From positions 2,356,001 through 2,420,000 of the forward strand of contig CP103804.1 in the NCBI GenBank assembly GCA_024919175.1: a stretch of DNA of 64,000 bases, written 5' to 3'. The position numbers and the translations under genes are program-made. Below the pieces are notes generated by a model, which saw only the letters and a program-made list of their open reading frames with translations, searched no databases and was not told the origin of the DNA. Origin of the DNA: Clostridioides difficile. Its GTDB lineage: Bacteria; Bacillota; Clostridia; Peptostreptococcales; Peptostreptococcaceae. How positions within the stretch are numbered: the first letter of the stretch is position 1; the number at the start of each line of letters is the position of its first letter. This document shows, piece after piece, positions 1-8,691 of this stretch.

Positions 1-425
1 GGCAAATTTTTATCAATAAAAGTATAAAAAAATTATTCTATGCAAATGTATGCAAATGTTGGCATTAAAATTGCTGTATAGAAATAATAAATAGTAATGT
101 ACATAAAGATTGTATTATACAATAGTGTTACTATTTTTAATTATAGATATTGGTTTATATCTATAAGCTAGATAGAAACTTGTATGTTTTATGTTGCAGA
201 TACAAATATAGTAAAGGAGAGTACATGGGTACAACTGAGATACATAGCTTATTAAGTTTTTCTGTCTTATGATAATTATGTTATAAAATATTCATAAATA
301 TTTTGATTTTCAATTTGAAAATTATTTTATGCTTAAATTAATTATTATGTAATTAATTTAATAACAAAAACAGTGAAAGAGTAAATAATATTATTTACAG
401 GGGGTAATAAAAAAGTATATTAAAT
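1..425. other. AT-rich intergenic region without a convincing gene
   Basis: No supported gene. A tiny reading frame at 225-272 (15 codons, + strand) has a good Shine-Dalgarno (AAAGGAGAG) before its ATG, but is too short to call. Its product has no family features. It could be a leader peptide or the broken 5' end of a gene interrupted by the intron that follows. A 13-base motif is repeated in tandem near 40-60 (ATGCAAATGT twice). Confidence 0.4.
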
Positions 426-790
426 AAGTTGTACTTTTAGCCCCGTACATAAAGAAATTTATGTAGGACACAACTTTAAAACCAGTAAATCCTAAAGCCT
501 TGCAACTACAATAAAAGATAGAAAGAAACTTTTATGAATGTGGTGAAAACCAGAAACAATAGCAAGGATGGTATATGGTGAGAGCCTAAGTACTTTACAA
601 TGGACATTTGGTCGCCAAGCCTAGAAATAGGAAGGTCAAACGACTATCTCGAAAGAGAGTACACTATAAGCGATTGATGGTGGAAACGGGTTGCTCTTAA
701 CAGATAATGCTGAAGATGAAGAAATAGTCTACGCTCATATGAAAGTATGAGGCCACTTAAAATTAAAGTGGCATCTATAAAGTAGCGTTT
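426..790 (+). ncRNA. Group I intron core, IA-like (IStron-type), upstream of the permease
   Basis: The P7 pairing of group IA introns is visible: the R element GTCAAACGACTAT, with GACTAT at 642-647, pairs with ATAGTC at 724-729 inside the S element GAAGATGAAGAAATAGTC. Other helices support the fold: AAGTTGT 426-432 with ACAACTT 470-476, CCTTGC with GCAAGG near 498 and 563, a GAAA-capped hairpin near 541-552, and P9-like hairpins at 734-751 and 752-772. Such cores form the 5' part of C. difficile IStrons (CdISt1), but no transposase gene follows directly. The exact splice sites are not assigned. The intron lies in the presumed leader of the permease gene, so self-splicing could affect that transcript. 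Confidence 0.7.
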
Positions 791-1130
791 ATAGGTAAAT
801 GTTTAAAACTTATAAAATATAAATACTTATGAAAACTTATAATCTATAATGATTAAGATTGAAAGATTAAGATTGGATTAGAATGGTTGTAAAAAATTTC
901 AAGTCCATAGCTGCAATACTCTTATATTTGTAAAGAACTGTGTAACATATACAAAATAATAAAATAAATTTGATTGTTAATAATTAAATTTATTGTACAT
1001 GATTTTTAAGTATGAAAACTTAAATGTATTACTGAGTATAGTAAGATTTATAAAAGTCATTTAATTTAATATATTAAATTTTTAAGTATTTATATAATTC
1101 AATAAGTTTTATGTAACGGGAGTTTTTATT

Positions 1131-2483
1131 ATGAAAGCAAAAAGTACATCAAAATTTGAATTAGACGGAATACCACCACTAAAGGAAGCGATACCTTTGG
1201 GGTTACAACACTTAATGGCAATGGTAATAGGTAGTTGTTTACCAGCAATATTAGTTGCAAATGTAGCTGGACTTGATCATAAAATGTCTACTCTATTGAT
1301 TCAAGCAGCATTAATATTTGCAGGATTATCAACTTTGTTACAATTATATCCAATACCACTATTTAAAGGATTTAAATTGGGAGGAGGAATACCAGTTATA
1401 ATGGGAGCTACAGCAATGTTCATAGGAGCTGGAGTTTCTGTTGCGGGTAAGTATGGATTACCTGTGTTATTTGGTTCTCAAATAGTTGCTGGTATAGTAA
1501 TAATCATAATTAGTTTTGGTCTTAAAAAAATAAGATTTATATTTACTCCAGTTGTATCTGGTACGATAGTTGCATGTATGGGCCTTGGACTTTTTCCAAT
1601 AGCCATAAAAAACTTAGCTGGTGGTATGGGGAATGAGACATTTGGACAACCAATTAATTTTATAGTTGGAATAGCTGTATCACTTATGATATTAGGATTA
1701 AATAAATACGGAAAAGGATTATTTAAAGATGCATCAATATTAGTTAGCATAATTTTTGGATATATTTTATCTCTAATGTTGGGAATAGTAAATTTTTCTT
1801 CAATTCAAGAGTTTACTTTAATTGCACTTCCAAAACCACTTGCTTTTGGATTAGATATAAAGATTGAGGTTGTAGTAATGTTTTCAATAATATATTTGGT
1901 TGAGATAGCTGATATTATGGGAGCATGTACACTTTCAGCAGTAGGAGGACTTAATAGACAAGTGACAGATGAAGAGCTTTCTTCTGCTGTTTTAGGCAAT
2001 GGAGTTTTATCTACAATAGGAGCATTGTTTTCTGCTACTCCAATGGGGATGTTTGGTCAAAACTCTGCAATCGTTTCTAATACAAAAATTGTAAGTAAAT
2101 TTGTATTAGCTATTGGAGGAATTGGATTATTTCTGGCAGGAGTATCACCTTTATTAGCTAATTTAATCAGAACAATACCTCCTTGTGTGGTTGGAGGAGC
2201 AACACTCGTAATATTTTCGACTCTTACAACATCTGGATTAAGACTTGTTAGTATGGATGGTTTTAATCAAGAAAATAGTATGATATTAGGTCTTTCTATG
2301 GCAGCTGGTATAGGATTTATGGTAGTTCCACAAGTTCTTGAAAAATTTCCAAAATTTATAGAAACATTACTTGCAGATTCGAGTGTAGTTTCAGGAGCAA
2401 TGGTTGCTATAATAGTTCAAGGTTTATATATGATAAAATTTTCAAAAGGTAAGGACAATAAAAATAAAAAAGAAAATATATAG
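1131..2483 (+). CDS. Xanthine/uracil-type nucleobase permease (NCS2 family)
   Basis: This 450-residue polytopic membrane protein belongs to the nucleobase:cation symporter-2 family (PF00860), importing a purine or pyrimidine base across the cytoplasmic membrane. Hydrophobic segments fill the whole chain. The family landmarks are the N-terminal LGLQHLMAM block (about residues 23-31) and the ATPMGMFGQNSAI signature near residue 302, the conserved Q/N substrate motif region. A start at 1131 follows ACGGGAG. It stands about 110 bases before a molybdenum hydroxylase FAD subunit, so xanthine, urate or a related purine is a likely substrate. That substrate is inferred from context only. A group I intron core lies about 340 bases upstream. 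Confidence 0.85.
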   Translation: MKAKSTSKFELDGIPPLKEAIPLGLQHLMAMVIGSCLPAILVANVAGLDHKMSTLLIQAALIFAGLSTLLQLYPIPLFKGFKLGGGIPVIMGATAMFIGAGVSVAGKYGLPVLFGSQIVAGIVIIIISFGLKKIRFIFTPVVSGTIVACMGLGLFPIAIKNLAGGMGNETFGQPINFIVGIAVSLMILGLNKYGKGLFKDASILVSIIFGYILSLMLGIVNFSSIQEFTLIALPKPLAFGLDIKIEVVVMFSIIYLVEIADIMGACTLSAVGGLNRQVTDEELSSAVLGNGVLSTIGALFSATPMGMFGQNSAIVSNTKIVSKFVLAIGGIGLFLAGVSPLLANLIRTIPPCVVGGATLVIFSTLTTSGLRLVSMDGFNQENSMILGLSMAAGIGFMVVPQVLEKFPKFIETLLADSSVVSGAMVAIIVQGLYMIKFSKGKDNKNKKENI

Positions 2484-2590
2484 AGTAAAAACTAATAAAA
2501 TTAAATTAAGTTTACTATATATTTATAAAAATTAAAGCAATGTACTTAATCGTTTTCAAGTTTTAATAAATATAATATAAGGGGGATAAG

Positions 2591-3379
2591 ATGGTTACTA
2601 TAAAAGAATATTCTGTTCCACAAAGCCTAGAAGAAGCATATAAAATTTTAATTTCTAAAAAAAATAATGTTATTTTGGGTGGTTGCGGATTTATAAAATT
2701 AAGCAATAAAAATATAGGAACAGCCATAGATTTAAAGGATATAAATCTAGATTATATAAAAGAAGATGAAAAAAATATACTAATAGGGGCAGATACATCT
2801 TTGAGAAGTTTAGAAATAAACAAAACTATTAAAAATTATTGTAGTGGAATAATTTCAAGTGCTGTTTCTAATATAGTTGGTGTTCAATTTAGACAAGGTG
2901 CAAGAATTGGAGCTAGTGTATTTTCAAAATATGGTTTTTCTGATTTGATTCCACCACTTTTAGTTGTTGGTGCAAAGGTAAGATTATACAATGGTGGAAT
3001 ATTAGAGTTAGATGAGTTTTTAGATAATGAATTAAATAAAGATATATTAATTGAGGTAATACTTCCAAAGAAGGATGCAGTAGCTGTATTTGATTCAATA
3101 AGAAAATGTACAGGAGATTTTGCTATATTAAATTCAGCTATGTTAAAAGAAAATGATACTTATAAAATAGCAATTGGAGCAAGACCTCAAAAGGCTAAAT
3201 TAGCACCTGAAGCAAGTAAGATATTAAGTAAAGAAAAAGATATAGATAAAGCATCTATTATTGTAGGTAAAGAATTAATTTATGGAAGTAATATGAGAGC
3301 AAGTAAAGAGTATAGAATAGATATGGCAAGTGCACTAGTTAAGAGGATGTATAGTGCTATTGAGGGAGGTAATAGATAA
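2591..3379 (+). CDS. FAD-binding subunit of a molybdenum hydroxylase (xanthine dehydrogenase family)
   Basis: The 262-residue protein matches the medium subunit of xanthine dehydrogenase-type enzymes. It has an N-terminal FAD-binding domain (PF00941, about 1-165, with the ILGGCGFIKL segment near 28-37 and a FRQGARIGAS segment near 105-115) and a C-terminal CO_deh_flav_C domain. It would pass electrons from the iron-sulfur clusters to FAD. It starts after AAGGGGGATAAG. Its stop overlaps the next gene's start by one base (TAATG), indicating translational coupling with the catalytic subunit. No 2Fe-2S subunit gene lies beside it. Confidence 0.85.
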   Translation: MVTIKEYSVPQSLEEAYKILISKKNNVILGGCGFIKLSNKNIGTAIDLKDINLDYIKEDEKNILIGADTSLRSLEINKTIKNYCSGIISSAVSNIVGVQFRQGARIGASVFSKYGFSDLIPPLLVVGAKVRLYNGGILELDEFLDNELNKDILIEVILPKKDAVAVFDSIRKCTGDFAILNSAMLKENDTYKIAIGARPQKAKLAPEASKILSKEKDIDKASIIVGKELIYGSNMRASKEYRIDMASALVKRMYSAIEGGNR

Positions 3380-5679
3380 TGATTAATAAGGGGATAAGAA
3401 AGATAGATAGTACAGCAATTGTGACAGGAAAGCCACTATATACTGAAGACCTTATTATGCATAAAGATGTTTTGACTCTTAAACTTCTTAGAAGTCCACA
3501 TGCACATGCCAAAATAAAGAATATAGATACATCAAAAGCTGAAAAAATTCCAGGAGTTGTAGGAATTTATACTTATAAAGATGTACCACAAGTTAGATAT
3601 TGTGTTCCAGGTCAAACAGAGCCAGAAGCGTCTCCTTATGATAGAGTTTTACTTGAAGATACTGTTAGATTTGTTGGAGATGAGGTAGCATTAGTAGCAG
3701 CAGAAGATGAAAAGACAGCTATTAAAGCTGTAAAAATGATAAAAGTAGAGTATGAAGTTTTAAAGCCAGTATTTAATGCAAGAGAAGCAGAAGGAAATGA
3801 AGTTATTATACATTCAGAACAAGATATAGTAGAACCATATCCTTTTGGATTAGATGCAAAAAATAATATAGTATCAAAAGAGTTTTTTGAGTTTGGTGAT
3901 GTTGAGGCTAAGCTTAAAGAAAGTGAATTTGTGGTAGAAGCATCATATAAGACTCAAAGTCAATCACATTGTATGATGGAAACTCATAGGTCATATGCAT
4001 ATAAAGATATAAATGATAGGATTGTTGTTGTGTCATCATTACAATCACCACACAATGTAAAGAGAATACTTAGAAAAGTACTGGGGATTCCTTCTTCTAA
4101 AATAAGGGTGATAAAGCCTAGAATAGGTGGTGGATTTGGAGGAAAAAATATAGCAGCAACAGACATATTTACTGCATTTGTTACTATGAAAACTGGAAGA
4201 CCAGCAAAATTTGTTTTTACAAGAAGTGAAACTTTTGTAGGTTCTAATAGTAGGCATGAAATGTTTTTTGATGTTAGAGTAGGTGCAGACAAAGAAGGAA
4301 ATTTAAAGGCAATAGAATTAAAATCACTAAATAATACAGGTGCTTATGGTGGCAATGGAGTTTCTGTTTCTTCAGAATCAGGTCATAATACATTACCAAT
4401 ATATAATGATATTGATGCTGTTAGATTTGATGCTAGAACAGTATATACGAATAGATTACCTGCAGGTGCACTTAGAGGTTATGGAGCGACACAAGGCATA
4501 TTTGCAATAGATAGTGCTATTGATGAATTAGCTAATAAAGTTGGTATAGACCCTCTTGAATTTAGAGTTAAAAATATAATAGATAGATATACTAATGGAA
4601 AAGCAGCAGAAGAAGAAATACTAAGTTGTGAATTAAAACAGTGTATAGAAAAAGGGAAAAAATTAATTAATTGGGATGATAAATATCCATGTAAAGATAT
4701 AGGTAATAACAAGGTAAGAGCAGTAGGTATGGCAGTGGCAAATCATGGCTCTGGCATACCACGTGTGGATATGGCAACAGTGACTATACGAATGGACGAA
4801 GATGGGACATATAAGTTATTATCTGGTCTTGCTGATTTAGGTCAAGGTGCTGATACAATCCAAGCACAAATTGCTGCAGAGACTTTAAATACGACTGTAG
4901 ATAGAATATCTGTTTACACAGGTGATTCGGACCTATGTCCATATGACACAGGTGCATTTGCTTCTTGTACTACAACAGTTACAGGAAATGCAACAATAAA
5001 AACAGCAAACAAATTAAAAGAAATATTACTTTCAGTAGCAGAATCCAAACTAGAGTCTAAAAAAGAAGATTTAGAATTAAGTGAAGATAGAATTTTTGTT
5101 AAGGATGATGAGAGTAAATTTGTGTTATTAGAGGAATTAGGAAGAGAGTCCGTTGGAGGTATAGGGTTCTCAAGTGATGATGTGCCAGTTGTTTTAGAAG
5201 CAACAGAATCATTTGGTATGTTAAAAAGAATAAAACCATTTATAGCAGGATTTGCTGAAATAGAATTAGATAAAAATACAGGGGAATATAAGGTAATAAA
5301 TTTTGCATGTGTTCCTGACTGTGGTACAGTTATAAATCCAACATTAGCTAGAATACAAGTAGAAGGTGGAGTAATGATGGGAATAGGGTTTGCAATGTAT
5401 GAAGACCCTAAATTTGATAAAGATGGAAAGTTGTTGACAGACAGTTTCTTGCAGTATAAGGTTCCTACAAAAAAAGAAGTAGGAAATATATTGGTAGATT
5501 TTGCTGATAATTTTGACCCAGGAGGACCTTACGGAGCTAAATCTTTAGGAGAAATAGTTATACATACGCCAGCACCAGCAATTGCAAATGCAATCTTTAA
5601 TGCTACTGGAGTTCGTATAAGAGAGCTTCCTATGACTTTTGAAAAAGTGTACATGGGGATGAAAAACAATAACAAATAA
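3379..5679 (+). CDS. Molybdopterin-binding catalytic subunit of a xanthine dehydrogenase-family hydroxylase
   Basis: The 766-residue large subunit hydroxylates a purine or other N-heterocycle at a molybdenum centre. Visible regions are the a/b hammerhead domain (about 20-125), the GGGFGGK molybdopterin motif near residue 250, the RGYGATQG segment near 365, and the C-terminal GAKSLGE with the expected catalytic glutamate near 725. Length is normal for a stand-alone catalytic subunit without fused iron-sulfur or FAD domains. It overlaps the FAD subunit gene by one base. The downstream YqeC-like, nucleotidyltransferase and molybdopterin-binding genes fit a selenium-dependent molybdenum hydroxylase. 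The actual substrate cannot be read from sequence. Confidence 0.88.
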   Translation: MINKGIRKIDSTAIVTGKPLYTEDLIMHKDVLTLKLLRSPHAHAKIKNIDTSKAEKIPGVVGIYTYKDVPQVRYCVPGQTEPEASPYDRVLLEDTVRFVGDEVALVAAEDEKTAIKAVKMIKVEYEVLKPVFNAREAEGNEVIIHSEQDIVEPYPFGLDAKNNIVSKEFFEFGDVEAKLKESEFVVEASYKTQSQSHCMMETHRSYAYKDINDRIVVVSSLQSPHNVKRILRKVLGIPSSKIRVIKPRIGGGFGGKNIAATDIFTAFVTMKTGRPAKFVFTRSETFVGSNSRHEMFFDVRVGADKEGNLKAIELKSLNNTGAYGGNGVSVSSESGHNTLPIYNDIDAVRFDARTVYTNRLPAGALRGYGATQGIFAIDSAIDELANKVGIDPLEFRVKNIIDRYTNGKAAEEEILSCELKQCIEKGKKLINWDDKYPCKDIGNNKVRAVGMAVANHGSGIPRVDMATVTIRMDEDGTYKLLSGLADLGQGADTIQAQIAAETLNTTVDRISVYTGDSDLCPYDTGAFASCTTTVTGNATIKTANKLKEILLSVAESKLESKKEDLELSEDRIFVKDDESKFVLLEELGRESVGGIGFSSDDVPVVLEATESFGMLKRIKPFIAGFAEIELDKNTGEYKVINFACVPDCGTVINPTLARIQVEGGVMMGIGFAMYEDPKFDKDGKLLTDSFLQYKVPTKKEVGNILVDFADNFDPGGPYGAKSLGEIVIHTPAPAIANAIFNATGVRIRELPMTFEKVYMGMKNNNK

Positions 5680-5735
5680 ATGATATACTATAAAAGTATA
5701 AATTTAAGTTATTTTGTAAAATAAAGTAATTAAAT

Positions 5736-5780
5736 AGACATTATATATGGTGTTTTATAAAAATACCATATATAATGTCT
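5736..5780. repeat. Perfect 16-bp inverted repeat (hairpin) at the left side of the TnpB element
   Basis: AGACATTATATATGGT at 5736-5751 is the exact reverse complement of 5765-5780, with a 13-base loop. It follows the hydroxylase stop by 56 bases and ends 30 bases before the tnpB start. There is no T-tract after it, so it is more likely the left-end hairpin of the IS605-type element or an mRNA-end structure than a classical terminator. Confidence 0.65.
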
Positions 5781-5810
5781 AATAGAGTAGGAGTTAAAGG
5801 AGGTGAGTTT

Positions 5811-7088
5811 ATGCCAAATAGAACAAAAAATATACATTATGGGACTCAGAGACAACAATTAAAAAATTTAACTAAGAAAGAATATCAGGCTTTGCGGGAG
5901 ATGTGCTTTTTAGCAAAGAACTTGTATAATGTTGGTACATATAATGTCAGGCAACATTATTTTAATCAAGGAGAGCATCTTAATTATGAAGCTAATTATC
6001 ATGTGTGTAAAGAAAATGAAAACTATAAATTACTCAATAGTAATGTAGCGCAACAAATACTAAAAGAAGTTGATAGTTCATTTAGGTCGTTTTTTGGTTT
6101 AATTAAATTAGCTAAAGAAGGCAAGTATGATTTTAGAGGAATAAAATCACCTAAGTATTTAGACAAAGAAGGCTTTTTTAGTATAATAATAGGTCAAATA
6201 AGAATTAAAGACGATGGAATTTTAAATGTGCCTATGTCTCCAGCATTTAAAAAAATGTATGGAAAGGTGAGTATAAAAGTTCCAAATAATATATTAGACA
6301 AAAAAGTTAAAGAAATAAGAATAATACCTAAACACAAGGCTAGGTTCTTTGAAATTCAGTATTGTTATGAAATACCGAAATCAGAGGAAGTTTCAAATAA
6401 AAAAAATGCACTGGCGATAGATTTAGGTTTAGAAAACTTATGTACTTGTACTACTAATTTAGGCGATAGTTTTATTATAGATGGGAGAAGGCTTAAGTCT
6501 GTGAATCAATGGGCAAATAAGCAAAATGATAAAATAGAGGCTTTAAAATTAAAAAAGAATATAAGTTTAATTACAAGAAAACAATTTAAAGTATGGAATA
6601 AAAGAAATAATCAGGTTAAAGACTATGTAAATAAAACTTGCTTTTATATAATTGACTACTGTGTAAAAAATAATATTGGTAATTTAATTGTAGGATATAA
6701 TGCTAAGTTAGAAAAAAGCGATAATATGGAAAAGAAAATATATAGAAACTTTATAAGAATTCCTTTTGGAGAGATAAAAGGAAAACTAGAGTATCTATGT
6801 AAAATAAAAAATATTAATTTTATTAGACAAGAAGAAAGTTATACTAGTAAATCAGATTTTTTTGCTAATGATTACCTTCCCGATATTAATTTGGATGATG
6901 TACAGAAACACAGATTTAAGGGAGAAAGAATAACACGTGGCCAATATAAATCTAGTATGGGTATGATTATAAATGCAGATGTAAATGCAAGTCTTAATAT
7001 ATTAAAAAAATCACAAATAGTCGATTTGTCTTATTTGCAGAATAATCCTCAAATACTAAAACAGCCACAAAGAATAAGAATATCTTAG
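5811..7088 (+). CDS. tnpB: TnpB, IS200/IS605-family RNA-guided nuclease (variant lacking zinc-finger cysteines)
   Basis: The 425-residue protein is an OrfB/TnpB of the IS605 superfamily. RuvC-like residues are visible: Asp in ALAIDLGLENL (about D204), Glu in RQEESYTSK (about 341-342) and Asp in INADVNASLNIL (about D390). The usual CxxC zinc-finger cysteines between the second and third RuvC motifs are absent; the segment reads YTSKSDFFANDYLP and then KSSMGMIINAD, a variant common in Firmicutes. The start at 5811 was chosen because AAAGGAGGTG precedes it; an upstream in-frame ATG lies inside the hairpin. No tnpA (Y1 transposase) is present, so this is a stand-alone element dependent on a transposase elsewhere. 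It splits the molybdenum hydroxylase locus. Confidence 0.88.
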   Translation: MPNRTKNIHYGTQRQQLKNLTKKEYQALREMCFLAKNLYNVGTYNVRQHYFNQGEHLNYEANYHVCKENENYKLLNSNVAQQILKEVDSSFRSFFGLIKLAKEGKYDFRGIKSPKYLDKEGFFSIIIGQIRIKDDGILNVPMSPAFKKMYGKVSIKVPNNILDKKVKEIRIIPKHKARFFEIQYCYEIPKSEEVSNKKNALAIDLGLENLCTCTTNLGDSFIIDGRRLKSVNQWANKQNDKIEALKLKKNISLITRKQFKVWNKRNNQVKDYVNKTCFYIIDYCVKNNIGNLIVGYNAKLEKSDNMEKKIYRNFIRIPFGEIKGKLEYLCKIKNINFIRQEESYTSKSDFFANDYLPDINLDDVQKHRFKGERITRGQYKSSMGMIINADVNASLNILKKSQIVDLSYLQNNPQILKQPQRIRIS

Positions 7089-7200
7089 AAACAGTTAAAA
7101 GATAAACTGATAGCGTGAGCTTACAGCTTAGCGGCGAATTGGATCCGCCTTGTTGTTTACAACAGAATCTATTTACTTTTTAGTTTATAGAATTTCAAAA
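7089..7200 (+). ncRNA. Candidate TnpB right end / omega (reRNA) scaffold
   Basis: The segment just after tnpB is strongly structured, as expected for the 3' scaffold of an omega RNA. ATAAACT at 7102-7108 pairs with AGTTTAT at 7182-7188. Within it lie GGCG/CGCC around 7132-7149 and TGTTG-TTTA-CAACA at 7151-7164. In IS605-type elements the RNA guide would be read from host sequence immediately after the right end. The exact right end is not determined. Confidence 0.5.
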
Positions 7201-7287
7201 ATCACTTTTACTAAAAAAGTTCAATTATAAATTTCAAATAAATCAAAGTTAGGATATTTAAAAGAAATAGTTATGAGAGGTGAAAGT

Positions 7288-8016
7288 GTGAAATTATCAG
7301 ATATGATAGGAGCTAATGAAATAATAACTGTAGTTGGAGCTGGAGGAAAAACTTCATTTATAAAATACTTTGCGGATTTTTATAGAGATAAACTAAAAGT
7401 TTTACTTACAACAACTACTAAAATATATTTACCTGATAAAAAAGATTATGACAATATATTTATGACAATAGATGGAGCTTCTATTCCATCTATTTGTCAT
7501 GGAGTAACAGTATGTGGAAGCTATATAAATAATGAAAATAAAATAGTAGGAATCAAGTCATCTGATTTAGACAAAATGGTAGATAAATTTAATCTGGTCT
7601 TGATAGAAGGTGATGGTTCAAAAAGAAAAAAACTTAAAGGTTGGAATGGTGGAGAACCAGTAGTATATTGTAAAACTACGAAAACTATAGGTATATTAGA
7701 TATAACTTCGTTTGGAATGGATATTAACGAAGAAAATATACATAGGTTAGATGAATTTAAAAAAATAACTAATTTAAATATGTGTAATATAAATGATAAT
7801 TTTATAGTAAATCTTGATAATTTAAAAAATGTAGTATTAAATCCAAAAGGATTGTTTAAAAATTATCATGGGAAAAAAATATTATTTATTAATAAAGTCG
7901 AAAATGAAATATATGAAAGTTTAGCTATAAATTTAATTAAAATTATTAAAGATTATGAAAGTGAAATAGACATATTTTATGGAAGTATAAAACAAAATTT
8001 TTGTATAAGATATTGA
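7288..8016 (+). CDS. yqeC: YqeC-like selenium-dependent molybdenum hydroxylase maturation protein
   Basis: This resembles the YqeC family (TIGR03172), putative ATP/GTP-binding accessory proteins for selenium-dependent molybdenum hydroxylases. A P-loop-like GAGGKTS lies near residue 17 and a TTTTKIY segment follows near residue 40. The start is taken as GTG at 7288, which follows AGAGGTG at good spacing; an ATG at 7273 overlaps that ribosome site. The protein is about 242 residues. Its position downstream of the hydroxylase subunits, though separated by the TnpB element, ties it to their maturation. The biochemical step remains unknown for the family. Confidence 0.8.
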   Translation: MKLSDMIGANEIITVVGAGGKTSFIKYFADFYRDKLKVLLTTTTKIYLPDKKDYDNIFMTIDGASIPSICHGVTVCGSYINNENKIVGIKSSDLDKMVDKFNLVLIEGDGSKRKKLKGWNGGEPVVYCKTTKTIGILDITSFGMDINEENIHRLDEFKKITNLNMCNINDNFIVNLDNLKNVVLNPKGLFKNYHGKKILFINKVENEIYESLAINLIKIIKDYESEIDIFYGSIKQNFCIRY

Positions 8017-8121
8017 AGTATTAAAATAGTTTATGTGATATTATATATATAGATAATATCAATAAAGGTACTATAAAATCATAACAATATCAATACATTA
8101 TAAATGTTGAGGATGATATAT

Positions 8122-8691
8122 ATGATAAATGCAGTAATAATGGCATCAGGCTTTGCCAGAAGAATGGGAAAAAATAAACTTTTATTGGAATACGATGGAT
8201 GTTCTATAATAGAACATGTATTTAAGGCAGTTAGTAAAATTAATTTTCATCAAGTTGTAGTAGTGAGTCAATATAAAGAAGTTTCAGAACTATGTAATAA
8301 ATATGGTTTTAAATATGTAGATAATAAAGATGCAAATATAGGTCAGAGTGAATCCATAAAATTGGGAATTTTAAATAGCTCAAAATGTGATGGATATATG
8401 TTTTTTGTGGGAGACCAACCATTTATTGATGATTTGTATATAGATAAAATTATAAATACTTTTAAATTAGATAGAAATTTTATAGTAATTCCAAGATGTA
8501 AAAATGTATGTGGAAATCCAGTTATATTTCCATTTAGCAAAAAAAATGAATTGTTGACACTTAAAGAAGATGAAAAAGGGAAAACTATTTTAAAAAATTC
8601 ATCAAAAATAAAATATGTAGAAGTTCCTGAAAAAATGTTATTAGATATTGATACAAAAGTGGATTATGAAAGAATAGGGGGCAAATTATGA
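8122..8691 (+). CDS. Molybdenum cofactor cytidylyltransferase (MocA/MobA-like nucleotidyltransferase)
   Basis: The 189-residue protein has the NTP-transferase signature near its N-terminus (AVIMASGFARRMGKNKLLL, residues about 3-21) and a GDQPFIDDLYIDKI metal/nucleotide segment near 95. It matches the MocA-type cytidylyltransferases (TIGR03310) found with selenium-dependent hydroxylases, which convert Mo-molybdopterin to its dinucleotide form. The start at 8122 is preceded by GAGGA; an upstream in-frame ATG at 8104 lacks a ribosome site. Its stop overlaps the next start (ATGA), so the two are translationally coupled. Confidence 0.82.
   Translation: MINAVIMASGFARRMGKNKLLLEYDGCSIIEHVFKAVSKINFHQVVVVSQYKEVSELCNKYGFKYVDNKDANIGQSESIKLGILNSSKCDGYMFFVGDQPFIDDLYIDKIINTFKLDRNFIVIPRCKNVCGNPVIFPFSKKNELLTLKEDEKGKTILKNSSKIKYVEVPEKMLLDIDTKVDYERIGGKL

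Noticed and set aside
1..425. A purine or c-di-GMP-II riboswitch upstream of the permease
   Set aside because: None of the conserved aptamer blocks could be identified; only the group I intron core is recognisable.
1478..1999. Minus-strand open frames inside the permease gene
   Set aside because: They lack ribosome sites and mirror the strongly coding plus strand. They are antisense shadows.
3984..4712. Three minus-strand frames inside the molybdopterin subunit
   Set aside because: Low-complexity antisense translation of a well-supported enzyme gene.
7089..7200. The structured segment after tnpB as a simple terminator
   Set aside because: There is no continuous T-run after a single hairpin; several stems within an outer helix fit a TnpB right end better.
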